Of a DNA stretch of 64,000 nt, positions 1-6,243 are shown one piece after another; the first letter of the stretch is position 1; the number at the start of each line of letters is the position of its first letter. The notes under the pieces are model-generated. The model did no database searches and was not told the DNA's origin. It saw nothing but the letters and a program-made list of their open reading frames with translations. The position numbers were made by a program, and so were the translations under genes. Source of the DNA: Catellatospora coxensis (GTDB lineage: Bacteria; Actinomycetota; Actinomycetes; Mycobacteriales; Micromonosporaceae); NCBI RefSeq assembly GCF_016862635.1, contig NZ_BONI01000035.1, positions 28,463 through 92,462 of the forward strand, in the 5' to 3' direction.

Positions 1-1044
1 GCTCTGCGCCTGGCCGACCTGTGGCTCGACCCGGCGACCGCGCTGCCCAGCGGCGTGGTCACCACCGCCGCGTGGAACCGCAACGAGTGGATCTTCAACA
101 CGCTGGACGTCTGGCGCAAGCTGGCCGACCCCGTCGCCGACCGCATGGTCAACGCCATGGGCGACCTGGTCCCGCCGGAGGCCCGCGCCCAGCTCGGCCC
201 GATGGCCGCGATGATCAGCAGCCTCGGCGGCGCGCTGTTCGGCGGCCAGTTCGGCACCGCGCTGGCCAAGCTCGCCGTCGAGGTGCTCTCGGCCGGCGAC
301 ATCGGCCTGCCGCTCGGTCCCAGCGGCACCGCCGCCCTCGTGCCCGCCAACATCCGGGCGTACGGCGACGGCCTCGACATCGACGCCGGCGAGCTGCGCC
401 TGTTCGTGGCCCTGCGGGAGACCGCCCACCAGCGGCTCTTCGGCCACGTGCCGTGGCTGCGCGGGCACGTGCTCAGCGCCGTCGAGGCGTACGCCAACGG
501 CATCCGGGTCGACCGGGAGGCCATCGAGGAGGCGCTCGGCCGGGTCAACCCCGCCGACCCGGAGTCGATGGCCGAGCTGCAGCTCGAAGGCATCTTCACG
601 CCCGACGACAGCCCGCAGCAGCAGGCCGCCCTGCGCCGCCTGGAGACCGTGCTCGCCCTGGTCGAAGGCTGGGTGACGCACGTGGTCGAGCAGTCCGCGG
701 GCAGCCGACTGCCCAACGTCGTACGCCTCTCCGAGACGTTCCGCCGCCGCCGCGCGGCCGGTGGCCCGGCGGAGCAGACGTTCGCCGCGCTCGTCGGCCT
801 GGAGCTGCGGCCCCGCCGACTGCGCGAGGCGGCGGCGCTGTGGGCGGCGCTCACCGAGCACCGCGGCGTGTCCGGCCGCGACGCGCTGTGGGAGCACCCC
901 GACCTGCTGCCCGACGACGAGGACTTCGCCGACCCGGCCGCCTACGCGGCCGCCGCCGACACCACGGTCCTCGACCTCAGCGCCCTCGACGACCTCCCCA
1001 GCCACGACGAGGGCAACCCCGAGAACGGCCCCAAGCAGGACTGA
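1..1044 (+). CDS. Zinc-dependent metalloprotease, DUF2342 family (5' end outside window)
   Basis: Open from base 1 in frame 1 with no start, so the N-terminus lies upstream of the window; 347 codons are present. The stretch around bases 413-460 (RETAHQRLF then HVPWL) matches the conserved zincin-like helix of actinobacterial DUF2342 proteins, also labelled 'coenzyme F420 biosynthesis-associated' although that role is unproven. The C-terminal part is helical and ends in an acidic tail. In M. tuberculosis the homologue (Rv3195) lies near the ABC1-kinase, whiB7 and uvrD2 genes, as here. It converges on the YgjP-type protease gene, with a large inverted repeat between them. Family call is firm; substrate unknown. 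Confidence 0.8.
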   Translation, partial: ALRLADLWLDPATALPSGVVTTAAWNRNEWIFNTLDVWRKLADPVADRMVNAMGDLVPPEARAQLGPMAAMISSLGGALFGGQFGTALAKLAVEVLSAGDIGLPLGPSGTAALVPANIRAYGDGLDIDAGELRLFVALRETAHQRLFGHVPWLRGHVLSAVEAYANGIRVDREAIEEALGRVNPADPESMAELQLEGIFTPDDSPQQQAALRRLETVLALVEGWVTHVVEQSAGSRLPNVVRLSETFRRRRAAGGPAEQTFAALVGLELRPRRLREAAALWAALTEHRGVSGRDALWEHPDLLPDDEDFADPAAYAAAADTTVLDLSALDDLPSHDEGNPENGPKQD

Positions 1045-1077
1045 CCCGCACCCAGGATCTGACCCGCACCCAGGATC
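1042..1077. repeat. Two tandem copies of an 18-bp unit
   Basis: The unit TGACCCGCACCCAGGATC occurs at 1042-1059 and again, identical, at 1060-1077. The first copy contains the stop codon of the DUF2342 gene, so the duplication added non-coding DNA without changing the protein. It looks like replication slippage. Confidence 0.85.
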
Positions 1078-1110
1078 GCCCCGCGCCCAGCCCACCGCAC
1101 CCCGCTTTTC

Positions 1111-1177
1111 CATCGACGTTGGCCTATCACATCGAAAATCCGTGTCCCGGAGTCGACGTGATAGGCCAACGTCGATG
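1111..1177. repeat. Perfect 20-bp inverted repeat with 27-nt loop
   Basis: Arm 1 (1111-1130, CATCGACGTTGGCCTATCAC) is exactly complementary to arm 2 (1158-1177). It sits between two convergent genes, so it may act as a bidirectional terminator. The loop is long for a terminator and there is no U-tract, so a dispersed palindromic repeat is an alternative. Confidence 0.7.
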
Positions 1178-1254
1178 ACGGGGCGGCTCGCCGCCGCGAG
1201 CCGCGTGACGCAATGGCGTGACGCGACGGTGTCGCGGGACGGGGTGTGCGGTGG

Positions 1255-1782
1255 TTATTCGGCGCGGGCGTGTTCGGCGGCGGCGATGCCCTCGAGGTAG
1301 CCGCGGGCGCGCTCCGTGCGCGGGTAACGGCCGACCAGCGCCCAGAACCGGGCGTTGTGGCTCGGCACGATCAGGTGCACCAGCTCGTGGAGCAGCACGT
1401 AGTCCCCGACCCAGCCGGGCATCTCGCGTACCCGCTCCGACAGCCGGATGGTGCGGTCGGCGGGCGTGCAGGACCCCCAGCGGCCGTTCTGGTTCCCGAC
1501 CCAGCGCACGGTCGCGGGCACCGCGACGGCGCCGAACTCGGGCAGGTAGCGGCAGGCGAGCTGGCGGGCCCGGGTCTCCAGGTCGGCGTCGCTGCGCTGG
1601 CTGCGCTGATCGCGGGCGGCGAGCCGGGCGAGCATCTTGCTCACCCATTCGCTCTCCTCGGCTCGGGAGAACTGGCTGGGGATGAGCACCACGACCCGCT
1701 CCCCCTCGCGGTAGGCGGACACCGTCCGCCGCCGGCGCTCACTGCGCCGGACCTCTACCACGGGTTTGCGTGCGGCGGCCAT
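1255..1782 (-). CDS. YgjP-like (DUF45/WLM) metallopeptidase
   Basis: 175 aa from ATG 1782; a GTG at 1809 would add nine residues, and neither start has a clear ribosome site. The C-terminal half carries HELVHLIVPSHNARFW: HExxH, where the two His bind zinc and Glu is catalytic, followed by the third His before a Phe-Trp, as in YgjP/WLM proteins. Upstream is the usual RWGSCTP segment of this family. The N-terminus is basic, with no signal peptide, so the protein is cytoplasmic. Convergent with the DUF2342 gene. Substrate unknown; family assignment is strong. Confidence 0.82.
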   Translation of the reverse strand: MAAARKPVVEVRRSERRRRTVSAYREGERVVVLIPSQFSRAEESEWVSKMLARLAARDQRSQRSDADLETRARQLACRYLPEFGAVAVPATVRWVGNQNGRWGSCTPADRTIRLSERVREMPGWVGDYVLLHELVHLIVPSHNARFWALVGRYPRTERARGYLEGIAAAEHARAE

Positions 1783-2144
1783 TAGCGACCGGCGCAGACC
1801 AGGGGGCACCCGGGGGCAACCAGGGGGGTGTTACTCACGGAAGGGACGCTAGCGGCCCGGTGCCAGGGGGGCGCAAGAGTCAATCTTGTGATCATCGCCA
1901 GATTTGCCAGGATAGGTCGCCTTCGCCAAGAAAATTCTTCTGGCCGTGACCCGCGCCACTGGCACGCATAAGGGACATTACTCAATGCACAGGCGTCTTT
2001 AAGAAAATGCCTCATTTTCTACAAGCGTGATGACTCCGGCGTGTCCCGCGTAACCTGACTACTCAGATCGATTCGGGCAGGCAGACTTCCACCGTCACAG
2101 CGCAAGCCGCCGGGACGAGTCACCGTGGATCATGAGGAGGAATC
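1783..2144. other. Intergenic region, 362 bp
   Basis: Lies between the divergent YgjP protease and DUF5679 genes and is noticeably richer in A+T than its surroundings, so promoters for both are expected. A TAACCT box at 2051-2056 could be a -10 element for the rightward gene, but its -35 (TGATGA, 2028-2033) is weak. I see no convincing gene here; an open frame at 1782-2015 on the minus strand has no ribosome site and unremarkable composition. Confidence 0.4.
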
Positions 2145-2300
2145 GTGGCCGAAGAGAAGTACAACGGCTACTGCGTGAAATGCAAGGAAAAGCGTGATTT
2201 CACCGGCAAGGTGGAGATCTCCAAGACTGGCATGCGGATGGCCAAGGGGCCCTGCCCCGTCTGCGGTACGACCGTGAACCGCATTCTCGGCAAAGCCTGA
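2145..2300 (+). CDS. DUF5679 small zinc-ribbon protein
   Basis: 51 aa from GTG 2145, preceded by a strong ribosome site (GAGGAGGA, 2134-2141). The protein has two Cys pairs, CVKC near the N-terminus and CPVC near residue 37, spaced to form a treble-clef or zinc-ribbon. This matches the short DUF5679 family found throughout actinobacteria (and as a domain in chromatin proteins). It is basic and probably binds nucleic acid or protein; the role is unknown. Monocistronic: a clean terminator follows directly. The start is certain because of the ribosome site and because little coding room exists upstream. Confidence 0.85.
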   Translation: MAEEKYNGYCVKCKEKRDFTGKVEISKTGMRMAKGPCPVCGTTVNRILGKA

Positions 2301-2312
2301 GGGACAACGCGA

Positions 2313-2351
2313 GACAGGAGCCCGCAGACACTGCGGGCTCCTGTCGCTTTT
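2313..2351 (+). terminator. Intrinsic terminator of the DUF5679 gene
   Basis: 15-bp perfect stem (GACAGGAGCCCGCAG 2313-2327 with 2331-2345), 3-nt loop, followed by GCTTTT. It begins 12 bases after the stop codon. Confidence 0.9.
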
Positions 2352-2372
2352 CCGACAATCTTCCCCAAGATC

Positions 2373-2435
2373 TGTGGATAACCCAGGTCAGTGCTGTGGA
2401 AAACCTCTTGATCACCGGGGACGGGCTGTGGATAA
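2373..2435 (+). promoter_or_regulatory. Cluster of three DnaA-box-like 9-mers
   Basis: TGTGGATAA occurs at 2373-2381 and 2427-2435 and TGTGGAAAA at 2395-2403. The first and third are the exact reverse complement of the consensus DnaA box TTATCCACA; the middle one differs by one base. All point the same way, 22 and 32 bases apart, just upstream of the ThiF-like gene. Binding by DnaA is inferred from the match only. Confidence 0.6.
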
Positions 2436-2491
2436 CCACGGCTGTACCCCAGCGGGCGCTGGCACCCTCGACGGCTGTGAGCCCCTCCCCG

Positions 2492-3571
2492 ATGTCTCGC
2501 CCGGCCCTGCTGCCGGGGCTGCGCCCGATGTGGCGCGACCGGCACACCGTCCAGCTCGGCACGGATCCCGAGCACGCCGTGGTGCTGGAGCTGCCGCACC
2601 GGTCGGCGGCCCGGCTGCTGGACCTGCTCGACGGCTCCCGCACGGAGCGCGCGCTGCTGGCCGAGATGGCCCGGCTGGGCATGCGCTCCGCGGACGTGCA
2701 CGACGTGCTGGCGGCCCTGACCGAGCGTGGCCTGGTCCTGCCGGCCCACGCGCTGATGCCCGCGGCGCTGCCCGCCGAGCATCGCGCCCGGCTCGCCGAC
2801 GAGGCCGCCGCGCTCGCCCTGCGCCGCGCGGAGAGCGCCGGCACGCCCGCCCGGGTGCTCCAGCGGCGCGGCCGGGCACGGGTGATCGTCGCCGGGTCGG
2901 GCCCCACCGCGCGCCTGATCGCCACCGCCCTGCTGGACGCGGGGGTGGGCAAGGTGGGCACGGTCGCCTCCCCCGGCGCGGCAGCGACGCTGCACGATCC
3001 GGCCGAGGCTGCCGCCGGGGACGATCCAGCGCGGCAGGCGGTCACCGGGGACGGCCTGGCCGGGCAGGCGGCCACCGGGGACGCGGCCGGACAGGCGGAC
3101 CCGCGGGGCGGCTCGGCGCGCGGCGGCCGGGCGCACGCGGCCACCCTGCGGGCCACCGACGCCACGTTCCGCGTGCAGGTGGGGTATGCCGTGTCCACGC
3201 GTGGCACGCGCCGCAGGGTGCCGCACCTGGCGCTGACCGTACGCGACGGAGTGGCGGTGGTGGGGCCGCTCGTGCCCGCCTCCGGTGGCCCCTGCCTGCA
3301 CTGCCTCGATCTGCACCGCACCGACCGCGACCCGTCCTGGCCGCGGCTGGCGGCCCAGCTCGCCCAGGCGCCGGGCGGGGCCGACCCGTGCTCGGCGGCG
3401 ACCCGCCTCACGGCCGCCGGCTTCGCGGCCGCCGAGGTGCTCGCCCACCTGGACGGGGGTGCGCCGAGTACGGTCGGCACGACCGTGGAGATCAACGGCG
3501 GGCTGCCCTGGCGACGGCGCTCCTGGTCGCCCCACCCCGCCTGCGACTGCACCCGGCGGCGGCGTGGCTGA
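2492..3571 (+). CDS. ThiF/E1-like Rossmann protein (TOMM cyclodehydratase-like)
   Basis: About 359 aa from ATG 2492; in-frame GTGs at 2477 and 2396 are alternatives, the last lying inside a DnaA-like box. After an N-terminal winged-helix-like segment comes a Rossmann motif (VIVAGSGPTARLIATALL), then near the C-terminus a PCLHCLDLHRTDRD segment seen in E1/ThiF-like proteins related to thiazole/oxazole-peptide cyclodehydratases. No precursor peptide or YcaO gene is nearby, so a RiPP role is not supported. The homologue (Rv3196) sits beside the ABC1 kinase gene in mycobacteria. A Gly/Ala/Asp-rich insert built of degenerate repeats lies at bases 3008-3110. Confidence 0.65.
   Translation: MSRPALLPGLRPMWRDRHTVQLGTDPEHAVVLELPHRSAARLLDLLDGSRTERALLAEMARLGMRSADVHDVLAALTERGLVLPAHALMPAALPAEHRARLADEAAALALRRAESAGTPARVLQRRGRARVIVAGSGPTARLIATALLDAGVGKVGTVASPGAAATLHDPAEAAAGDDPARQAVTGDGLAGQAATGDAAGQADPRGGSARGGRAHAATLRATDATFRVQVGYAVSTRGTRRRVPHLALTVRDGVAVVGPLVPASGGPCLHCLDLHRTDRDPSWPRLAAQLAQAPGGADPCSAATRLTAAGFAAAEVLAHLDGGAPSTVGTTVEINGGLPWRRRSWSPHPACDCTRRRRG
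3008..3110 (+). repeat. Degenerate tandem repeats inside the ThiF-like gene
   Basis: Three imperfect units of roughly 33 bases, each with a GGGGACG core, encode repeated TGD and GQA-type segments. The insert breaks the Rossmann region after its first beta-alpha units and probably forms a surface loop that varies between strains. Confidence 0.55.
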
Positions 3572-3636
3572 CATCTCCACAAGCTCTTCACCGGCCGGAA
3601 CCGGCCGAAATCCGCGTGGTCGGCAACAATGGCACG

Positions 3637-4971
3637 GTGACCGACATCCCGCGCCGGGCCGTCTCCCGGACCGCCAAGCTGGCTTCTCTCCCTCTCGGCT
3701 TCGCCGGGCGGACCGTGCTCGGCTTCGGCAAGCGGGTGACCGGCCTCGCCTCCGACGTGATCTCCGCGGAGATCCAGGAGCGTACGGCTGAGCAGCTGTT
3801 CAGCGTGCTGGGTCAGCTCAAGGGCGGCGCCATGAAGCTCGGCCAGGCGCTGAGCGTGTTCGAGGCGGCACTGCCCGACGCCCTGGCCGAGCCCTACCGC
3901 GACGCGCTGACCAAGCTCCAGGAGGCGGCCCCGCCGCTGCCCGCGGCCACCGTGCACAAGGTGCTGGCGGAGCAGCTGGGCAGCGACTGGCGGGCGCTGT
4001 TCCGCGAGTTCGACGACACGCCCGCGGCCGCGGCCAGCATCGGCCAGGTGCACCGGGCCGAGTGGAAGGTGCCGCGCAAGCGCACCGGCGTCCCGGTCGC
4101 CGTGAAGATCCAGTACCCGGGGGCGGGCGACGCGCTGATCGCGGACCTGGCGCAGCTGTCCCGGCTGGCCGGTCTGTTCAAGGTGATCCAGCCCGGTCTG
4201 GACGTCAAACCGCTGGTCACCGAGCTGCGCGCGCGGGTCGTCGAGGAGCTGGACTACGAACTGGAGGCGGCCAGCCAGCGCGCCTTCGCGGCGGCGTACG
4301 CGGGGGACGAGGAGATCCTGGTGCCGCAGGTGCTGGCCGCCGCGCCGCGGGTGCTGGTCACCGAGTGGGTCGAGGGCATCCCATTGTCGAAGATCATCGG
4401 CAGTGGCACGGTGGCCCAGCGCGATCGGGCCGGTGCGCTCATGGCCACCCTGCACTTCTCCGCCCCCGAGCGGGCCGGGCTGCTGCACGCCGACCCGCAC
4501 CCGGGCAACTACCGGCTGCTGCCCGACGACCGGCTCGCCGTCATCGACTTCGGCGCGGTCGCGCGCCTGCCCCAGGGCCTGCCCGAGCCGGTGGGCCGGA
4601 TCACCCGGCTCGCCCTGGCCGGGCGCGCCGACGAGGTGCTCAAGGGGCTGCAGGGCGAGGGTTTCGTACGTGCCAACGCCGACATCGACGCGCAGGCGGT
4701 GCTGGACTACGTGCGGCCGATGCTGGAGCCGCTGGCCGCCGAGGAGTTCCGCTTCACCCGGGCCTGGCTGCGCGAGGAGGCGGCCCGGCTGGCCAGCCCG
4801 CGCAGCCCGGCATACCAGCTGGGACGGCAGCTGAACCTGCCGCCGTCGTACCTGATGATCCACCGGGTGACGCTGGGCTCGATCGGTGTGCTGTGCCAGC
4901 TGGAGGCCAAGGCGCCGTACCGCGCCATCCTGGAGCGCTGGCTCCCCGGGTTCGCCGAACCGACCGACTGA
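3637..4971 (+). CDS. ABC1/UbiB-family atypical kinase
   Basis: 444 aa from GTG 3637 (GTG 3616 possible; no strong ribosome site). All family landmarks are present: the KxGQ motif (GGAMKLGQALS) near residue 65, the Ala-rich loop AAASIGQVH in place of a normal P-loop, VAVKIQYP with the conserved Lys, the catalytic-loop equivalent LLHADPHPGNY and VIDFGA in place of DFG. Such proteins act in quinone-lipid metabolism in many bacteria and bind ATP with weak or no protein-kinase activity; the actinobacterial target is unknown. Corresponds by position to Rv3197. It converges on the whiB7 region and is closed by a bidirectional terminator. Confidence 0.88.
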   Translation: MTDIPRRAVSRTAKLASLPLGFAGRTVLGFGKRVTGLASDVISAEIQERTAEQLFSVLGQLKGGAMKLGQALSVFEAALPDALAEPYRDALTKLQEAAPPLPAATVHKVLAEQLGSDWRALFREFDDTPAAAASIGQVHRAEWKVPRKRTGVPVAVKIQYPGAGDALIADLAQLSRLAGLFKVIQPGLDVKPLVTELRARVVEELDYELEAASQRAFAAAYAGDEEILVPQVLAAAPRVLVTEWVEGIPLSKIIGSGTVAQRDRAGALMATLHFSAPERAGLLHADPHPGNYRLLPDDRLAVIDFGAVARLPQGLPEPVGRITRLALAGRADEVLKGLQGEGFVRANADIDAQAVLDYVRPMLEPLAAEEFRFTRAWLREEAARLASPRSPAYQLGRQLNLPPSYLMIHRVTLGSIGVLCQLEAKAPYRAILERWLPGFAEPTD

Positions 4972-4989
4972 GCTGTGGAAGGCACGCGA

Positions 4990-5030
4990 AAGACGGATGC
5001 CCGCCGGCTTCGCCGGCGGGCATCCGTCTT
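4990..5030. terminator. Bidirectional terminator
   Basis: Perfect 19-bp stem (4990-5008 with 5012-5030) and a TTC loop. The arms begin AAGACGG and end CCGTCTT, giving a short A/T flank on both sides. It serves the ABC1 kinase gene from the left and the small minus-strand gene from the right. Confidence 0.9.
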
Positions 5031-5036
5031 GATCAC

Positions 5037-5192
5037 TTATCGCTGCGACAGCTCACGTGCACGCCGGCGTGCGGCGATCGTGATCTGGCGGGCGGAACGG
5101 GAAGCCTCAGAGGGGATGTTCTGAGGCTCAAGCATTCGGGCCCGACTCATGACTTCGTGGATCATATAGATGTCGCTGATTCCGTTTCTCAT
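5037..5192 (-). CDS. Small basic protein downstream of whiB7
   Basis: 51 aa from ATG 5192, with a ribosome site (GGAGAG, six bases before the start). The N-terminal half is neutral (MRNGISDIYMIHEVMSRAR); the C-terminal half is strongly basic (ARRRARELSQR) and predicted helical. I do not recognise a named family. It lies 67 bp after whiB7 on the same strand and before the shared terminator, so it may be in the whiB7 transcript. The very basic tail suggests RNA or ribosome contact, which is inference. Codon use and ribosome site support a real gene. Confidence 0.65.
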   Translation of the reverse strand: MRNGISDIYMIHEVMSRARMLEPQNIPSEASRSARQITIAARRRARELSQR

Positions 5193-5259
5193 TGCTTCTC
5201 TCCGTTGCGCTGGTAGTGACTTAGCCGGCAGGCGGCTGGATTGGGTGTTGCGGAGTTGC

Positions 5260-5619
5260 TCAGGCTGCGAGACGGACGGACTCGCGAGCGGTGACCGCGG
5301 CGACACGCGCCTCGGTCTCGGCCACCAGGGCCGCCTCGCGAGCGAGGTCGTCCTTACGCGGACGGCCACGCGGACGCTTGCGCGCCACGACCGCACCACG
5401 CTCGAAGATCTCGCCGCCCCAGACGCCCCAGGGCTCCTCGCGCTCCAGCGCCCCGGAGAGGCACTCGGCCTTGAGCGGGCACTCGCCGCAAAGCGACTTC
5501 GCCAGCTCAAGCTCCGCAGGAGCGTCGGAGAACCAGAGGTCCGGGTCGAACTTCCGGCAGGGCAGCTCCGCACCCAGCTCGACGGTGAAGTCGAGAACTG
5601 GGGCCAACGCCAGACTCAT
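5260..5619 (-). CDS. whiB7: WhiB7 antibiotic-resistance transcription activator
   Basis: 119 aa from ATG 5619. Four Cys bind the [4Fe-4S] cluster: one near residue 21 (PCRKFDPDLWF), then the LCGECPLKAEC segment. Next come the EPWGVWGGE turn that contacts the sigma factor and the AT-hook RPRGRPRK at residues 80-87, the hallmark of WhiB7 among WhiB proteins. WhiB7/WblC binds A/T-rich DNA next to the -35 with SigA and induces intrinsic resistance genes when ribosomes are inhibited. The neighbouring uvrD2 and mrx1 genes and the attenuator in its long leader fit this identity. Confidence 0.95.
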   Translation of the reverse strand: MSLALAPVLDFTVELGAELPCRKFDPDLWFSDAPAELELAKSLCGECPLKAECLSGALEREEPWGVWGGEIFERGAVVARKRPRGRPRKDDLAREAALVAETEARVAAVTARESVRLAA

Positions 5620-5683
5620 CTTCCGGTCACCTTCCTTTCATCTCGATCTCGTGGATCGCTTTCCATGGGGGTGGAAATAACTA

Positions 5684-5718
5684 AGGCCGCGGATCCCGGT
5701 GTACGGGTTCCGCGGCCT
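5684..5718 (-). terminator. whiB7 leader attenuator (terminator hairpin)
   Basis: On the minus strand a GC-rich stem (5718-5704 with 5698-5684, one A-A mismatch) closes a 5-nt loop and is followed by TTAGTTATTTCC (to about 5672). It lies 22 bases after the leader ORF stop and 64 bases before whiB7, the expected position for an attenuator that aborts transcription when leader translation proceeds normally. Confidence 0.85.
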
Positions 5719-5765
5719 CGAGGTGAGCCGGTGGTCTGGTTTAGACCTTTGGTTTACCTCGAGGT
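5716..5765 (-). promoter_or_regulatory. Candidate antiterminator of the whiB7 leader
   Basis: Two copies of the self-complementary 8-mer CCTCGAGG, in 5716-5724 and 5756-5764, can form a 9-bp stem that includes the first bases of the terminator's 5' arm. The upstream copy lies inside the last codons of the leader ORF, so a ribosome there would cover it. A small hairpin (GGTCT/AGACC) lies between the copies, at the leader ORF stop codon. Confidence 0.65.
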
Positions 5766-6112
5766 GGGAGCCCGCTGAATCCATCGAGCTTCATGCCCGA
5801 GGACTCCTGGTTCCGGTAGGCCAGAGTGGTGCTGATGGTGCTGGTGGTGCTCTTCGGCTTGGCGGCGCCCACGGGGGCCACCTTGATCGGGTTCGGGTTC
5901 CAGGCCAGCTGTCGCAGGACCGGCAGCTGTGCCACCGGCAGGCCGGTGACGGTCGCCAGGCCCAGTGCGCCCACTGCGCCACGCGTGGCGTGGCCGGCGG
6001 GTGCCAGTTGCGAGGACGCAGCCAAGGCGATCGGAGCGACGGCAACCGACGTAGCGCAGGCAGCGGCGAGCGCCGGCACAACAGCGTTCGGGGTGATGAA
6101 CGTGATCTCCAT
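5741..6112 (-). CDS. whiB7 leader ORF (upstream ORF)
   Basis: 123 codons from ATG 6112, with a near-perfect Shine-Dalgarno (AGGAGG, 6126-6121, 8-base spacing). The product is low in complexity, rich in Ala, Thr and Val, and ends in LPPRGKPKV right at the attenuator. Inside it, in frame, a second start (ATG 5794, with AGGAG nine bases before) would make a 17-residue peptide with the same end. Upstream ORFs that sense stalled ribosomes are known in whiB7 leaders; which start is used here is open. The strong ribosome site argues for the long form; the short form resembles the small uORFs described elsewhere. Confidence 0.6.
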   Translation of the reverse strand: MEITFITPNAVVPALAAACATSVAVAPIALAASSQLAPAGHATRGAVGALGLATVTGLPVAQLPVLRQLAWNPNPIKVAPVGAAKPKSTTSTISTTLAYRNQESSGMKLDGFSGLPPRGKPKV

Positions 6113-6204
6113 GGGACTCGCCTCCTCTACTTGCCCTAGTCGTTGCAGTACGTGAATCACCACCCAGGAGCAGCACGGATGCGCGCTCTTGGAGGTGTGA
6201 CCGA

Positions 6205-6243
6205 AGGCTATGCCTCCCGGGCGGGAAGGCGCAAACGGTTTTA
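6205..6243 (-). promoter_or_regulatory. Probable WhiB7-autoactivated promoter
   Basis: On the minus strand TTGCGC (6234-6229) and TAGCCT (6210-6205) are 18 bases apart, with an AAAA tract at 6242-6239 four to five bases before the -35. An A/T tract next to the -35 is the known binding site of WhiB7 with SigA. The tract overlaps the uvrD2 stop codon. Transcription would begin near 6198, giving a leader of about 580 bases. Confidence 0.6.

Noticed and set aside
1111..1177. Ends of an insertion sequence
   Set aside because: No transposase gene or target duplication; only 27 bases lie between the arms.
2373..2435. Replication origin at the DnaA-box cluster
   Set aside because: Only three boxes, no A/T-rich unwinding region, and none of dnaA, dnaN, rpmH, gyrB or parAB nearby.
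2492..3571. Thiazole/oxazole peptide (TOMM) biosynthetic cluster
   Set aside because: Only an E1-like protein is present; no YcaO, dehydrogenase or precursor peptide gene, and the locus is conserved housekeeping synteny.
2168..4863. Very long minus-strand open frames over the ThiF-like and ABC1 genes
   Set aside because: Mirror frames of high-GC coding DNA; repetitive Arg/Gly/Pro translations with no domains or starts.
5170..5778. Plus-strand open frame across whiB7
   Set aside because: Antisense to whiB7 and its leader, no ribosome site, and composition explained by the third-position GC of the opposite strand.
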